DNA of 64,000 bases. Origin: Paralcaligenes sp. KSB-10. Lineage in GTDB: Bacteria; Pseudomonadota; Gammaproteobacteria; Burkholderiales; Burkholderiaceae_B. The stretch is taken from NCBI RefSeq assembly GCF_021266465.1, contig NZ_CP089848.1, positions 744,001 to 808,000 of the forward strand, written 5' to 3'. The notes under the pieces were generated by a model. That model was given only the letters and a program-made list of their open reading frames with translations, was not told where the DNA came from and ran no database searches. Positions 39,232 through 48,716 of this stretch are shown piece after piece; the stretch's first letter is position 1; each line of letters opens with the position of its first letter. The translations under genes and the position numbers were made by a program.

Positions 39232-39297
39232 GATTTCAGTTCCTATCCAAGACAGCGCCTCAAACTCCTGTTTACCCAGGGTTCGGTCAAACCAGCG

Positions 39298-40239
39298 TCA
39301 ATGAGGCAAAACCAAGGGCGTATCGGATTGATCCGGTAGCCCCCCGGCGCGCATCCAGGCGCTGGCCAGTTCGGGGGTATATGGCAAGTCGAAGACGCCG
39401 TTCGCTGGTTTTGGCACGGGAATGTCGGGGTGCAGTCGCGGCAGGCCGCGAGCGGCCTGGTTTCCGTAGATGACAGGTGCGTTCCGTGTCTTGACAGTCG
39501 CGATGCGCTCATTAACGCCCAACAGGCTGGCCAAATCGCCGCGAACTGCCTTTTGATCGGGGCGCCTATCGTGTGGGTGGCGCAATAAGGCGGTAATGCT
39601 CCCTCCTTGGCGGGCCGCTACCAGCTTTATTGCATCTTCCGGAGACGTATCGAGCGTCACAGTGGAATAGTTGCTCTGCCGGGCAGTCTCGCTGGCAGGC
39701 CGAGTCGCAGCCCCTGTCGCCAGAACCAGAACCCCCTGCAATAAAGGGGCAGTAATGCGTCGGCGCTGATGATCGAATGACACATACAAGTCAATCAGGT
39801 CTCCCGGCTCGAGCAGTCCGGACACTGAATTGATGGCATCTACGGGGATGGTAATCGCTCGCCTGCCCTCGCCAAGCTTGCCTGAAAAAGGCGACACTTG
39901 GGCCTGCGCGGTATGCACACGCAAAATAGGATCGCCAGCATGCAAAGGCGCAACCAGAACGCTGCCTGTCAGCTCCTGGAATCGTTCGGGAGCGAGACTA
40001 TCGCTGGATACCGCAGCAGTGGGAAACTGGCGTACGGCGAAATGATCGGACGTTAAACGCGTGCCGGAGGGCAGATTGTAGGCGGCCACCACCCGTGAGA
40101 CCGTTGAAATTCTTGCATCGGCCTCAAGCTGATGAATACGATCCGCCAAGTATTGGCGAGCTGCCAGGGCGGCACCCAGGCCAGCAAGCACAGCCAACAG
40201 CAGCAATGCCATGGAACGGTTGAACACAGGCAGGCGCAT
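39298..40239 (-). CDS. rcpC: Flp pilus assembly protein RcpC (CpaB)
   Basis: A 313-residue protein with an N-terminal membrane anchor (SMALLLLAVLAGLGAALAAR), an SAF/CpaB domain (VVAAYNLPSGTRLTSDHFAV, about 50-115) and the RcpC C-terminal region (GLLEPGDLIDLYVSF, TVTLDTSPEDAIKLVAARQG). The ATG at 40239 follows GGGAGCG. It is a periplasmic partner of the RcpA secretin. Confidence 0.88.
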   Translation of the reverse strand: MRLPVFNRSMALLLLAVLAGLGAALAARQYLADRIHQLEADARISTVSRVVAAYNLPSGTRLTSDHFAVRQFPTAAVSSDSLAPERFQELTGSVLVAPLHAGDPILRVHTAQAQVSPFSGKLGEGRRAITIPVDAINSVSGLLEPGDLIDLYVSFDHQRRRITAPLLQGVLVLATGAATRPASETARQSNYSTVTLDTSPEDAIKLVAARQGGSITALLRHPHDRRPDQKAVRGDLASLLGVNERIATVKTRNAPVIYGNQAARGLPRLHPDIPVPKPANGVFDLPYTPELASAWMRAGGLPDQSDTPLVLPH

Positions 40240-40258
40240 GCTTCGCTCCCAGATAAAA

Positions 40259-40987
40259 CTATTGAAAATGATGAATGAACAATGCGCTGCCTCCGGATAT
40301 TTCATGAGAGATCAGCATGAGGCGCTCGCTCTCGCGCAGCCAAACACCGCCATTAAAGAGTTGCCCCTGGCCCGATGTATCGCGCCAGCCGGAAGTCTGC
40401 AAACGCTCACGCACATAGAGATTCAACTTGCCCAGGGGCCACGCGACGTTATAAATTTGCTGTACTACCGGGCGACCTTTCATAAACGTCTTTTCGCTGT
40501 AGAGCAATCGAGCCTGAATCGGCACCCAGGCTACGGCCAGATTCGAGCGATTTTGCGCAGCCTCGCTCAGATGCGGAAAACTTGCATCCAAAGCCGAAAT
40601 CGTTCCCTGGAAGCCTTGTCCCGTCGGTTCCAGATCGGCTACCCAGTGCCATCCAGCGTGCATCCCGAACAGAATTATTTTTTTCCTGAACGCCACCACT
40701 TGTTGGAACAAATGTGTATGGCTAGACAAAATTCGGGCCGCTTTTTCGACTGGCATGGGCGCCGCGAAACGACGCCAAGATGCAGGCACGCCAAATAGCT
40801 GAATTTTTTCTGGCTCCGACCAGATGAATTCCGGCGTTTCAAGTAGCTTCAGCCTGTTGTCGATCGACGCGTTGGCCTGCGTGTCGATTATTGCGGCCGC
40901 CAGCGTCAATACAAGAACCGCCTTGAAATATTTCCCCATCCGCGAAACTGAGCAATGCCGGATGACGTACGGTATCCAATCAGTCAT
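40259..40987 (-). CDS. Unknown protein of the Tad locus
   Basis: A 242-residue protein that I do not recognise. The ATG at 40987 follows GGAGG at a nine-base spacing and overlaps the tadE-like gene by eight bases. A hydrophobic segment at about residues 20-38 (FKAVLVLTLAAAIIDTQANA) would be a signal peptide if translation began at the ATG at 40939, or a signal anchor otherwise. The rest is soluble, with several Trp residues (GWHWVADLEPTGQGFQG) and no metal or nucleotide motif. Position between TadE and RcpC suggests a periplasmic accessory factor, possibly replacing RcpB. Confidence 0.7.
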   Translation of the reverse strand: MTDWIPYVIRHCSVSRMGKYFKAVLVLTLAAAIIDTQANASIDNRLKLLETPEFIWSEPEKIQLFGVPASWRRFAAPMPVEKAARILSSHTHLFQQVVAFRKKIILFGMHAGWHWVADLEPTGQGFQGTISALDASFPHLSEAAQNRSNLAVAWVPIQARLLYSEKTFMKGRPVVQQIYNVAWPLGKLNLYVRERLQTSGWRDTSGQGQLFNGGVWLRESERLMLISHEISGGSALFIHHFQ

Positions 40988-41768
40988 GGGCTTCGGCCTC
41001 CGGGAGGCGAGTCAAGTGCAGCTCGGGAACATGGCTTGCCCAGGGCGTCAGCCAATCGAGTTCCAGCGCCGCCCGACCCCAGGCACGGTCAAGAGGCTGG
41101 GTACGCATTTGTATATGACGCCCGAGGCGGTACGAGTTTTCCGCGCCATTGCTCCACCCCAGCTTCGATGCAGCTATCCGGTGTTGCGCGTCGAGGTCGT
41201 TCGAGGCGTGTCCGGCACCGGCTAGAATGGCCGTATGGCGGGTCAGGATGGGATACCCGCCATCGAACGCGCTCAAACCTATCTTGACAGCATTCGCCTT
41301 GTGAACGATATCTTGTGTGGCAGCACGGGAACCAACAGTCACAATGGCCCGAACAATACCTGTGTCGTCAATGCGCCAGCCTTGGCGCAAAGAGACGGCA
41401 TCGGCAAGTGAGCCTCCTGGCTGGGCCTGGACATCGAGCGCGGTATCGGACCTGACAAGCAAGGAAACTTCCGTTTGCTCCAGGCTCAGCACGCTGCGGC
41501 CATGTCGATCATTCCATTGATGCGCGGGCCCTGAAAAATAGCGGCGCCGAATATCGGCGGCAGGCCTTAGATCGGAATGGCGGGCTACCGAAAACGCGGC
41601 AAAACGACTGGCATGCGTTGCCTGCAAAGCCATATCCTGAAACCGGCTCAGCCAGCCGATAGCCACCCACACAGAAAGCAGCACGAACAGAACCACCAGG
41701 CCTTCGGCCAGAGCCTGGCCCCGCTGCATGCGGCCACATTCACCTTGCGATCGGGCTATCCAATTCAT
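40980..41768 (-). CDS. TadE-like pseudopilin
   Basis: A 262-residue protein with the prepilin-like start RGQALAEGLVVLFVLLSVWV (residues about 17-36): a short basic leader, Gly-Gln-Ala-Leu-Ala-Glu around a possible prepilin peptidase site, then a long hydrophobic helix. The remainder is a periplasmic domain. TadE/F proteins are minor pseudopilins needed for Flp pilus assembly. It overlaps both neighbours. Confidence 0.75.
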   Translation of the reverse strand: MNWIARSQGECGRMQRGQALAEGLVVLFVLLSVWVAIGWLSRFQDMALQATHASRFAAFSVARHSDLRPAADIRRRYFSGPAHQWNDRHGRSVLSLEQTEVSLLVRSDTALDVQAQPGGSLADAVSLRQGWRIDDTGIVRAIVTVGSRAATQDIVHKANAVKIGLSAFDGGYPILTRHTAILAGAGHASNDLDAQHRIAASKLGWSNGAENSYRLGRHIQMRTQPLDRAWGRAALELDWLTPWASHVPELHLTRLPEAEAHD

Positions 41769-43189
41769 GGCGCCTCCTTTGCCGCGCCATGAGTCGAATT
41801 GGGTGTAGCCAATCGCGCCTGCCAGTAGGGGTGGAACAAATTGCCGGTTTCAAGGCGGCCATCGGCACGCGGTTCAGGGCGCTCAAAAAAAGTTTCCGCT
41901 GCGCTCTGAGTGCTTACCATTAAATCCCCCGGGCCGGGATGCTTCAAGGCAACGGTGAATTTCAGGCTCAAGCCTCTTTGTTGGGTACTGGTATCGAAAT
42001 ACATGGGCAATCCGCCGCCGTGCCAGCGCTGACGGCCCGCCACAGCCCGAGAGTTGGCCAGAGGATTCGCATCGCCGGAATGAATATCCCAATTAGTCGC
42101 GTCGCGTACCCAACGCCAGAAATCCTGCGCGGCAAAGTCGTTGGGCGGACTGTTGGTATAAGGGCCGTCGACACTTTGATTCAAGGCGCTCGGAATCCAG
42201 CCCCAGCCCATGGGATATTCGCGGTAGTAACAGCCAATCCAGCGATTGGAGCGCAAGGCATGAAAGGATTCTGTGTCGATGGACTGCCAGTGTCCATAAG
42301 CATCAAGCTCAGTATTGCCGCGTCGACGCAATTCGTGGCGCAACGCCGGGCATTTCTCATCAACTATCCAGGGACTGTTGGCCGTATGATTGCGCGGCCC
42401 CAGAAAATCGTACAAACGGGCGACTTCCAGGACAAAAGACCGCAAGCGCTGTTGCCCGGAATACATCTGCAAAAAGCCTGGCCAGTTGTCGTCGAGTATT
42501 GATAAATCAAAGCGTTCATTTGCACGGGAGTCAGGGGAAATGGATTTTTCCTGCTCTTGCGCGGCATGCTCAGATAGCCCGCGCGCGTCGGTGCGGTCGG
42601 GGTAGTTTTGCGCGAGTATGGCCTGCATGGCGGCCCAACGCACATCGGGCAACCCGGCTACGATTTCCTGCTGCACCGAATCGAATACATTCTGGACTAT
42701 ATGATCGTGCGCCGCGTAGGCATGCGCCAGATCGCCCTCGGTGCGGGCCAGTGCATCAAGCCCACCCGCTGCGCGCGCGGCCAGATACGCGGCGCCATGA
42801 TCAGGCCCGAACATCATGGCGATCAGATAGGCTGGCGGATTGCCTGAGCCCAGTTGCCGCGCCTGCGCGCCGCCAAACGCCGCCCACGACCCAAGGGTTA
42901 CCAGATGGGCCATGGCCACCTGATGCCCTATCTGGGCGCGGTTAAGATACGCCAGCATATTCAAGGCACGGGCCTGAACCAGTGCCCCGCTATAGGCCGC
43001 TGCATCCAGCGCATGCAATTGACGCGCTTTGGCGGCCGCGACCTGGCTGGTGGAGAAATATCGCACCAGCACCAGAATCGCCATCCCGGCCAACAGCATT
43101 CCGAATACCAGTGCCTGGCCGGCCTGGGCCGGCTGTGCCTTCAGGTCCCGGCGTAAAAGGGCTTTTCTTGAATCAGGCCCGGGCCTCAT
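41765..43189 (-). CDS. TadG-like pilus-associated protein
   Basis: A 474-residue protein with an N-terminal cytoplasmic stretch, a membrane helix at about 23-45 (AGQALVFGMLLAGMAILVLV) of the TadG/TadE_like type, and a large periplasmic part with ALDAAAYSGALVQARALNML just after the helix, the typical TadG hallmark. No von Willebrand MIDAS motif was noticed. It overlaps the pilin gene and the tadE-like gene by four bases each. Confidence 0.78.
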   Translation of the reverse strand: MRPGPDSRKALLRRDLKAQPAQAGQALVFGMLLAGMAILVLVRYFSTSQVAAAKARQLHALDAAAYSGALVQARALNMLAYLNRAQIGHQVAMAHLVTLGSWAAFGGAQARQLGSGNPPAYLIAMMFGPDHGAAYLAARAAGGLDALARTEGDLAHAYAAHDHIVQNVFDSVQQEIVAGLPDVRWAAMQAILAQNYPDRTDARGLSEHAAQEQEKSISPDSRANERFDLSILDDNWPGFLQMYSGQQRLRSFVLEVARLYDFLGPRNHTANSPWIVDEKCPALRHELRRRGNTELDAYGHWQSIDTESFHALRSNRWIGCYYREYPMGWGWIPSALNQSVDGPYTNSPPNDFAAQDFWRWVRDATNWDIHSGDANPLANSRAVAGRQRWHGGGLPMYFDTSTQQRGLSLKFTVALKHPGPGDLMVSTQSAAETFFERPEPRADGRLETGNLFHPYWQARLATPNSTHGAAKEAP

Positions 43190-43452
43190 TGACTGGCCCC
43201 GGCGTTGCCAGTGAACGATTTAAGGGTTTTGGCGGCCGTTTGAGCCGCCGCCGCTTCAGCGGCGGACTGCGCCATTCGAGATTGTTCCGAACCATCTTCA
43301 CCGGCAAGCTCTTTGGCCATGGCTGCCGTTTGCGAACGCACCACCTGCCCGAAAAGCTGGTAAACCGCTATCGCGGCGACGGCCACCAAAGCCACCACAA
43401 TGATGTATTCGGTCATACCCTGGCCGCGCTGTTTAGAATAGGGTTGCCGCAT
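43186..43452 (-). CDS. Flp-type pilin/pseudopilin
   Basis: An 88-residue prepilin: basic leader, then RGQG cleaved before MTEYIIVVALVAVAAIAVYQ (class III signal, Glu at +5 region and Tyr next to it), and a C-terminal Ala/Gln-rich tail. It is longer than classic Flp pilins (about 55-70) and may be the major or a minor subunit. The ATG at 43452 is preceded by GGGAGAC at a suitable distance. It is the first gene of the operon, so the promoter should lie in 43453-43560, next to the repeat. Confidence 0.8.
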   Translation of the reverse strand: MRQPYSKQRGQGMTEYIIVVALVAVAAIAVYQLFGQVVRSQTAAMAKELAGEDGSEQSRMAQSAAEAAAAQTAAKTLKSFTGNAGASQ

Positions 43453-43570
43453 GTTGGTCTCCCGGTTTAAGGCGTGGAATTCAGTGTGGGGCAAGCAGCC
43501 TCGGCCAACAATTCGAAGATACCGAGTTGGGTAATTTTGCGGCAGTTGTATGTCTAATTTCTATAAAGAC

Positions 43571-43796
43571 GCCGCAGGGTGGGCGGTGCTGTGCAGTCCG
43601 GCACGTCCAGCGGTCGTGGCGCTACGCGCCCCGACTGCCCGGGTCTGCCTCGTCCAGGCGGGCGTCGGGCGAACTCGCGTCGCCCCGCGGTGCGGGGCGC
43701 CACTCAGACAGCGCCCGCCGAAGGCCCCCGCCTTCCCTTCGTCAGCACCCGGCGCTGGACTACCGCCGGACTGCACAGCACCGCCCACCCTGCGGC
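43571..43796. repeat. Hairpin A, right copy
   Basis: Outer arms 43571-43602 and 43765-43796 are perfectly complementary over 32 bases. Compared with the left copy, one arm position changes T to C and its partner A to G, keeping the pair. The centre differs completely from the left copy (CGCCCCGC-ggt-GCGGGGCG, 43681-43699) yet is again a stem-loop at the same place. Confidence 0.8.
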
Positions 43797-44033
43797 TTGC
43801 GTTGAGGAAATGCCTCGAGGTATACATTGGGGAAGCCGCGTTAAGCCAATCACAGGCTACGTTGAGGCGGTGGGTGCTTTTAGTACATCCAGTCGTCGAT
43901 CCATCGAGTCGTCAATCGAGGTAGATGTGGCGACATGATAAAGGTACGGGTGCACGCACGTTAACTGTTTTATTGATGCAGGCCCATTAACGGTAGATGC
44001 AAGCACATTGATTCCAGGCAAGCCGTAACGTCA

Positions 44034-44234
44034 GCCGTCTATCGGGGTTTGGGGTCAGGACCGGCGTAAGGCGTGCGCCGGATGCTACCGTAGGGAAGGC
44101 GGGGGAAGTCGTCGGGCCCTGTTTGAACGGAGCCGCGCCAGCGGCGTAGTGAGTTGGCCCGACGCCCGCCTGGACGAGGTAGATCCGGATCAAGCACGCC
44201 GTGCCGGTCCTGACCCCAAGCCCCGATAAACGGC
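44034..44234. repeat. Hairpin B, right copy
   Basis: Arms 44034-44065 and 44203-44234 match at 30 of 32 positions, with the same inner flanks and the same GCCGC-gcca-GCGGC centre as the left copy. The stretch after GGCGGGGG differs (aagtcgtcggg here, ctttcggcggg in the left copy). Confidence 0.8.
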
Positions 44235-44462
44235 GTCTTCAAATACCAAACCGTAAATACCAAACCGACCAAAACGTCGAATCCCATAAACACTCGAACC
44301 AAAAATGCCCTAACGACAAGATCCTCCGAAATTTCAGCCCGAAAGCACATTAAATAAGAAATTGCCGCCCCACTATGCAATAAAACACCATTGCCTGAAG
44401 CCTATAATTTCATCAAACCCAGGCCAGGCGCCTGTGCCGACAGCGCATCACCGGAGATCCCC

Positions 44463-45713
44463 ATGCTTAGCCGTAACGACTGCATCCTGATGGACCAGGC
44501 CGATGATCTGGCCAATCTGAAAAACGAGTTCGCCCTGCCCGAAGGGGTCATCTACCTCGACGGAAATTCCCTGGGCGCGCGGCCCAAAGCGGCCCTGGCG
44601 CGAGGCTTGCACGTCATTGAACAGGAATGGGGCACAGACCTGATCCGCAGCTGGAACAAGGCAGGCTGGTTCGACCTGCCCTCCACGCTCGGCGACAAGA
44701 TTGCCTCGCTCATAGGCGCAGGTTCCGACGAAGTCGTCGTAACCGACTCAACCTCAATCAATCTGTTCAAGGCCCTGGCCGCCGCGCTGCGGATCCAGGC
44801 GGGCCAGGCCCCTACAGCACAACGCCGGATCATCCTTACCGAACGCGGCAATTTTCCGACCGACGTATATATAGCGCAAGGCCTGAGCCAATGGCTGGAC
44901 CGCGGTTACCAATTGCGCCTGGTCGATACCCCCGAAGACTTGTACACCGCCATCGATCAGGACGTTGCCGTGGTCATGCTGACCCATGTCAATTATCGCA
45001 GCGGCTACTTGCTGGACATGCCGGCCCTGACGGCTCATGCGCACGCGCATGGCGCCCTGACGCTCTGGGATCTGGCGCATTCAGCGGGCGCGGTGCCCGT
45101 AGCCTTGAATGAAGCCGATGCCGATTTTGCCGTGGGCTGCACCTACAAATATCTGAATGGCGGCCCAGGCGCGCCCGCGTTTATCTGGGTAGCGCCCAAG
45201 CACCAGCAAGAATTTTTCCACCCGCTTTCCGGCTGGTGGGGCCACGCCAACCCCTTTACCATGGGCGCCGACTTCGTGCCCGATCCCGGCATACGCCGCG
45301 CCCTGTGCGGTACCCAGGCCATCGTTTCGCTGGCCATGGTTGAGTCCGGGCTGGACATATTCGCCAAAACCAATATGGCCGCCTTGCGCTGCAAGTCACT
45401 GGCATTGACCGACCTGTTCATCAATCTGGTCGAGACGCGCTGCGCGGCCCATCCGCTTGCGCTGGTCACCCCGCGCGCGCACGAACGGCGCGGTAGCCAC
45501 GTCAGCTTCACACATCCCCATGGCTATGCCGTCATACAGGCGCTGATCGCCCGCGGAGTCATCGGCGATTATCGCGAACCGGCAATCATGCGATTTGGCT
45601 TCACGCCGCTTTACCTGGGGTTTGCCGACGTCTGGGATGCCGTCGACATTCTCGTGGATATTCTCGATAAGCAGGCCTTCAATGCCAGCCAGCCGCGCGA
45701 CGCGGTAACCTGA
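44463..45713 (+). CDS. kynU: Kynureninase
   Basis: A 416-residue PLP enzyme cleaving kynurenine to anthranilate and alanine. Visible are [60 protein letters not shown] and the PLP Lys in [15 protein letters not shown] (about residue 230). The ATG at 44463 gives the family N-terminus. The longer frame from 44391 is rejected. KynA and KynB genes are not adjacent. The gene stands alone between two repeat elements. Confidence 0.95.
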   Translation: MLSRNDCILMDQADDLANLKNEFALPEGVIYLDGNSLGARPKAALARGLHVIEQEWGTDLIRSWNKAGWFDLPSTLGDKIASLIGAGSDEVVVTDSTSINLFKALAAALRIQAGQAPTAQRRIILTERGNFPTDVYIAQGLSQWLDRGYQLRLVDTPEDLYTAIDQDVAVVMLTHVNYRSGYLLDMPALTAHAHAHGALTLWDLAHSAGAVPVALNEADADFAVGCTYKYLNGGPGAPAFIWVAPKHQQEFFHPLSGWWGHANPFTMGADFVPDPGIRRALCGTQAIVSLAMVESGLDIFAKTNMAALRCKSLALTDLFINLVETRCAAHPLALVTPRAHERRGSHVSFTHPHGYAVIQALIARGVIGDYREPAIMRFGFTPLYLGFADVWDAVDILVDILDKQAFNASQPRDAVT

Positions 45714-45870
45714 TAACGGATTCGGTAGATACCGCCTTGGAAACCACGGGACAGTGGCGCAGAGGCGGACCTTGCTCCCACCTCTACGAACCCACGAGCA
45801 GCCGCACAAGAGTTCATGCGATTCCTTATTGCCGCGTTGGCGTGTAATCGTGCAAAAACTCCAACGCGAG
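45714..45870. other. Intergenic sequence after kynU
   Basis: No gene seen. CGCGTTGG (45832-45839) and CCAACGCG (45861-45868) form an 8-bp inverted repeat directly abutting the nested-hairpin element that follows. It could be a kynU terminator or part of that element. Confidence 0.4.
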
Positions 45871-46097
45871 CGGGGGTGGCGGCTCAGGCGGGGTGAGCGA
45901 GCTTGAGTCCGCCGCGGCCGGCGCCTGGATCGGGAGGCAAGGGAGCGGTTGTCTGAGCGTCAAGGGTGTCCACAGCCCGGGGGGCTGTGGACGACGCGAG
46001 TTCCGCGACCGCCCGATCCAGGCGCCGGCCGCGGGCAGTCCTGGCGCAGCCAGGACCGGACGATGCGAGCTCCACCCCGCCTGGGCCGCCACCCCCG
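45871..46097. repeat. Nested-hairpin element of a second family (element C)
   Basis: Outer arms (45871-45895 and 46073-46097) pair at 24 of 25 positions. Inner arms around GGCGCCTGGATCGGG (45911-45934) and CCCGATCCAGGCGCC (46012-46036) pair almost perfectly. The centre is an 11-bp stem with a GGG loop (45968-45992, GTCCACAGCCC). A further stem, GTCCTGGC-gca-GCCAGGAC, lies at 46038-46056. The architecture resembles the Tad-flanking hairpins but the sequence does not. A half copy lies at 56974-57071. The bases from 46098 to 46237 hold nothing recognisable. Confidence 0.75.
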
Positions 46098-46237
46098 CGT
46101 CTCAAGAACAAAGAATGCGAATAACAGCGGGCCACAATGAACCAACCCCACGCATTCACGAGCCCCCACAAAAGCCACCCCATTGACTTCGAACAAGGCA
46201 ATCAACAGGCAATCCACACAGATAATCAAAACCACAT

Positions 46238-47011
46238 TCAAACAGTCGATGCCATGGCATATTCAAACAAATCGCCATCCCTGGCGATTGACACTCCGTC
46301 GGGCAACGCATGCGGATTGGCAATAAACCACGCATCGAGGCCGTGCCCCACATGCGTTAATACCGCGTGTTTGAACCGCAACTGCTCAAGCGTTTCAAGG
46401 GCACGCGTCAGATCGTTGTGATTGCGCGGCAAATGCGGCTGCGGCGCAAAAGAACAATCCAGCGCCACCAAATCCAGGCGCCGCTGCCGCAAATAATCGC
46501 GCGTTTCGGGCGGCAAGCCCAGCGTATCGGTCAGATAGGCAAAACAGACCTTGCCCCCCGTGAATACATAGCCATAAGTCAATTTGGAATGGGCCAGCGG
46601 CACCGCCGTCACCGACAGTGAACCCAGCTGAACCGTTTCAAAAGGCCGCAGGCTTTTCGAAAAATCCAGAATACCGGGATGCAGATACAGATCGGCCAAG
46701 CCCACGGGATCGGGCGGCCCCAGCACAGGTACGCACAGGCCCTGCCCCCAGCGCAAGTGCAGCAAGCCCTGCGCATGGTCGGGATGATAATGAGTTTGCA
46801 CAATACCGCTCAGGCTGTGCGGTGGAAACCGTTCGGCCAGGTCCATCAGGCCGGAATCCACCAGCCAGCGCTGCCCCTCATGTTCGACCAGGGCGCAACA
46901 CGGCCCGCGCCTGTAGCGCGTGTCGCGACGCGCGCGCCGGCAGGCCGCGCAGTGGCAGTTGTACACCGGAACTTGCCCGGCATTGCCAGTACCCAATAAG
47001 GTCAAGCGCAT
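46238..47011 (-). CDS. phnP: Phosphoribosyl 1,2-cyclic phosphate phosphodiesterase
   Basis: A 257-residue metallo-beta-lactamase-fold enzyme opening the cyclic phosphate left by C-P lyase. Seen are LLGTGNAGQVPVYNCHCAAC with the Cys cluster for a structural zinc, the metal motif THYHPDHAQGL (about residue 83), the Asp in YLTDTLGL and a C-terminal LTHVGHGLDAW. Last gene of the phn operon, overlapping phnN by ten bases. Confidence 0.93.
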   Translation of the reverse strand: MRLTLLGTGNAGQVPVYNCHCAACRRARRDTRYRRGPCCALVEHEGQRWLVDSGLMDLAERFPPHSLSGIVQTHYHPDHAQGLLHLRWGQGLCVPVLGPPDPVGLADLYLHPGILDFSKSLRPFETVQLGSLSVTAVPLAHSKLTYGYVFTGGKVCFAYLTDTLGLPPETRDYLRQRRLDLVALDCSFAPQPHLPRNHNDLTRALETLEQLRFKHAVLTHVGHGLDAWFIANPHALPDGVSIARDGDLFEYAMASTV

Positions 47012-47571
47012 AAGCGGGCCTGCTGCAAAAATATCACCAGCGACTGAACCGCCTGCTCGACATTTCCCGAATTATCAATCACAAAAACGCCGCCGGCCGA
47101 CGCCGTTCCCACCGCCGTCGCGCCCACGAACCGACTGTTGCGCGCCATGCGTGCATCGATTTCCGCTTCGCTTTCCCGGCCTCGCGCCCGCAGTCGGCAC
47201 CGCAATATATGCGGATCGACCGTCAGCAGCACCGCCAGCAAATTCGCATATCGCGCGCGTGCCTGCGGCAAATAGGCCCGCGAACCATTGATCAACACAT
47301 CGCCGCCGCCATCCAGCACTGCGTCGATGCCGCCGGAAATGCCATAGGCCAATCCATTGGCGCGCCAAGCCATGGCCAGGGCACCTTGGGCCTCCAGCCG
47401 ATTGAACTCATCGATGGAAACCGATGCGGCATGCCCCTCGCAGGCTTCCACAGGCCGAGTGATAATGCGACGGGCCAGATGACAGCCATCCAGCCTGGAC
47501 TGCAAGCCCAGAAGTACCGTATCCTTGCCCGAGCCCGAAGGCCCCATGACATAAACCAGGCGGCCGGGCAT
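47002..47571 (-). CDS. phnN: Ribose 1,5-bisphosphate phosphokinase
   Basis: A 189-residue guanylate-kinase-like enzyme making PRPP from ribose 1,5-bisphosphate. Walker A is YVMGPSGSGKDTVL (about residue 7), followed by ARRIITRPVEACEGHAASVS. The ATG at 47571 overlaps the phnM stop (TGATG). The frame open to 47598 is not used. Confidence 0.93.
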   Translation of the reverse strand: MPGRLVYVMGPSGSGKDTVLLGLQSRLDGCHLARRIITRPVEACEGHAASVSIDEFNRLEAQGALAMAWRANGLAYGISGGIDAVLDGGGDVLINGSRAYLPQARARYANLLAVLLTVDPHILRCRLRARGRESEAEIDARMARNSRFVGATAVGTASAGGVFVIDNSGNVEQAVQSLVIFLQQARLCA

Positions 47572-48716
47572 CAAAAAACCCGTGCGCCGCCGCGCCACAC
47601 CTGCTGCACCACGAACTGCTTGTCGCGCGGACGCACGTGCACCAGATCGGCACGCAGGCCAATGCGGATTTCCCCCCGGTCGCTCAACCTCGCCGCGCGG
47701 GCGGGAGCCAGGCTGATCGTTGCGATGGCGGCCGGTAAATCGTAGGCATTGTCCTGGTCGGCCAGCAGGCGGGCCGCCTGCAGCAGGCTGGCCGGATAGT
47801 AATCGCTGGACAAGATATCCAGGACCCCGTTCTCGGCCAGGCTCGCTGCGGAAATATTGCCCGAATGAGATCCTCCGCGCACGATATTCGGCGCACCCAT
47901 AAGTACTTTCAGCCCCAGCCTATGGCTGGTTGATGCCGCTTCGAATGTGGTTGGGAATTCGGCGATGCTCATGCCAAGGTCCGCGGACTCCTGAGCATGT
48001 TCCGCCGTCGCATCGTCGTGACTGGCCATCGACAGCGAACGCTCGCGGCACACCTCCACAATGCCGCGGCGATGGCCGTCGCTGTACCGACGTGAATTGT
48101 CGCGCTGGCGGTCGATGAAGGAATTCATTTCGATATTGCTCAAATGGTATTTGCCCTGAAAGTATTCACGGTACTTTTCCATTTTTACAAACTGTCGCTG
48201 GCCGGGCGAATGATCCATGACCGATACCAGCTGCACCAGCGGATGCCGCACCAGGTCATTGAATACGTCCAGGGTTTTTTCGTGGCAAAGCTCGCAGCGC
48301 AAATGAAGACGATGCTCGGCGCGCGTATGCCCCTGATCCTGAGCCGTGGCAATGGCGCTGAGCATGACCGGCAACTGCAACAGCCGCGTTCCCTTGGGAT
48401 TGACATCCCCTATGGCCAGCGCGTCGAAGACCGTGGTGATGCCCGCTGAAACAAGCTGGGCATCGTGGGCCAGCACGGCCGACTCGGACGGCCAATCCAC
48501 GCCCGGACGCGGGTTGATGTATTTTTCCAGATTATCGGTATGCAGCTCGATCAGGCCGGGCATCAGGTAGTCGCCCTGCAGATCCTGTGCCGCCGGGGCA
48601 TGACTAATGCCTTTGTCGACATCCTGTATCAGCCCGTCGCGCACGGTCACAGTACCGAGGAACATCTCGTCGGCCATCACGACCATCGCATTGGTATAAA
48701 CTTGGTCAGCAAGCAT
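47571..48716 (-). CDS. phnM: Alpha-D-ribose 1-methylphosphonate 5-triphosphate diphosphatase
   Basis: A 381-residue amidohydrolase removing pyrophosphate from the triphosphorylated phosphonate intermediate. The metal site begins at [16 protein letters not shown] (about residue 56) with [13 protein letters not shown] and [11 protein letters not shown] later. The ATG at 48716 overlaps phnL by 11 bases. An upstream ATG at 48734 lies deeper in phnL and is less likely. Confidence 0.94.
   Translation of the reverse strand: MLADQVYTNAMVVMADEMFLGTVTVRDGLIQDVDKGISHAPAAQDLQGDYLMPGLIELHTDNLEKYINPRPGVDWPSESAVLAHDAQLVSAGITTVFDALAIGDVNPKGTRLLQLPVMLSAIATAQDQGHTRAEHRLHLRCELCHEKTLDVFNDLVRHPLVQLVSVMDHSPGQRQFVKMEKYREYFQGKYHLSNIEMNSFIDRQRDNSRRYSDGHRRGIVEVCRERSLSMASHDDATAEHAQESADLGMSIAEFPTTFEAASTSHRLGLKVLMGAPNIVRGGSHSGNISAASLAENGVLDILSSDYYPASLLQAARLLADQDNAYDLPAAIATISLAPARAARLSDRGEIRIGLRADLVHVRPRDKQFVVQQVWRGGARVF

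Larger units (their letters stand above)
43558..44312 (+). repeat. Composite nested-hairpin repeat, right copy (flanks the Tad locus)
   Basis: Second copy of the unit at 33115-33850, same orientation, starting with the shared TTCTATAAAGACGCCGCAGG and ending in the AT-rich tail with AATCCCATAAACAC. It contains hairpin A (43571-43796), a spacer of 237 bases similar to that of the left copy, and hairpin B (44034-44234). It separates the Tad operon from kynU. The remaining 150 bases to kynU hold the kynU promoter region only. Confidence 0.75.

Noticed and set aside
33115-44312. CRISPR array or insertion sequence as an explanation of the composite repeats
   Set aside because: There are only two long copies, no regularly spaced short repeats with unique spacers, and no transposase.
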